Virus record (IMG/VR): IMGVR_UViG_3300005436_000029
Span: 1 to 30,581 of that record
From: a virus
Length of the DNA stretch: 30,581 nt
Strand: one strand, 5' to 3'
In this document: piece after piece, positions 30,388 to 30,581 of the stretch
Layout: the number at the start of each line of letters is the position of its first letter
How positions within the stretch are numbered: the first letter of the stretch is position 1
Position numbers and translations under genes: made by a program
The notes under the pieces: model-generated
What the model saw: only the letters and a program-made list of their open reading frames with translations
Database searches by the model: none
What the model was told of the DNA's origin: nothing

Positions 30388-30581
30388 CTAGCTTATTCTG
30401 GTTTGCACGAAAGAGACAATCTCGCGCGCGACATTGGGTTTAACCAGATCTGCTTGCAAGACCTCTGTGCCGGAACCTCGAAAGGTTAACGACGTCGCCT
30501 GGATGAGAGCGCCTTTACGGCTATCCACACCAGAGAGCGTCGAAAGGTACAGCGTTGACTGTTTCCACTCTCCTAGCTCGA
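30388..30581 (-). CDS. Hypothetical protein, N-terminus off the window
   Basis: The minus frame is open from the window edge (first full codon at 30579) to a TAG at 30388-30390. About 63 residues are seen: ELGEWKQSTLYLSTLSGVD, then SRKGALIQATSLTFRGSGTE, then a helical end (VAREIVSFVQTRIS). No family is recognised from this piece. It is 19 bases upstream of the next gene on the strand, so it should belong to the same unit. Confidence 0.5.
   Translation of the reverse strand, partial: ELGEWKQSTLYLSTLSGVDSRKGALIQATSLTFRGSGTEVLQADLVKPNVAREIVSFVQTRIS

Overview
The window is a temperate tailed-phage or prophage segment with siphovirus-type morphogenesis genes, of unresolved host. Base composition looks close to half G+C. 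Almost every gene has a strong AGGAG-type ribosome-binding site and genes are packed with 1-30 base overlaps. Nothing fixes the host; the strong Shine-Dalgarno sites and the TraB-like ATPase cluster would fit a Gram-positive-type or Chloroflexota host, but this is a guess.

Region 1 (1-21102, plus strand) is one long late operon: terminase large subunit (5' end off the window), portal, prohead protease with a scaffold-like tail, and major capsid protein with an inserted Ig/Fn3-like domain. Next comes an unusual block of beta-rich adhesion-type proteins (beta-helix pectate-lyase-like, LamG-like, BppU-like). It is followed by the head-tail adaptor, head closure, gp10-like and tail terminator proteins, the tail tube, a tail assembly chaperone pair joined by a -1 frameshift (slippery C CCT TTA at 14776), the tape measure, the tail hub, a tail-associated protein and two membrane proteins that may act in lysis. 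There is no sheath or baseplate-wedge gene, so a non-contractile tail is likely. I see no endolysin gene.

Region 2 (21079-24381) is the lysogeny segment. On the minus strand are an unknown protein, an HhH-GPD-type DNA glycosylase-like protein and an XRE-family repressor-like protein. Diverging on the plus strand, behind a good sigma70 promoter, is a small membrane protein ending at a perfect intrinsic terminator. Then come a degenerate tRNA-Leu-like sequence with repeated CAGTTGTT motifs (probable attP) and a complete tyrosine integrase.

Region 3 (24382-30581, minus strand) opens with a repeat-rich patch: five exact copies of CACTGCATTGA and a nested inverted repeat. This patch overlaps the 3' end of an FtsK/HerA/TraB-type ATPase gene. 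Upstream in the same operon are two multi-pass membrane proteins (one with a Cys/His finger), a 67-residue protein and an HNH endonuclease. The layout (motor ATPase, membrane partners, short repeats at the 3' end of the motor gene) recalls the double-stranded DNA transfer systems of Streptomyces plasmids (TraB, Spd proteins, clt repeats), and is the best candidate here for an undescribed system. Beyond it are small early-type genes: a MazG/Nmad-like protein, a small HTH protein, two paralogous CxxC-HxxxC proteins and three unknown proteins, the last running off the window.
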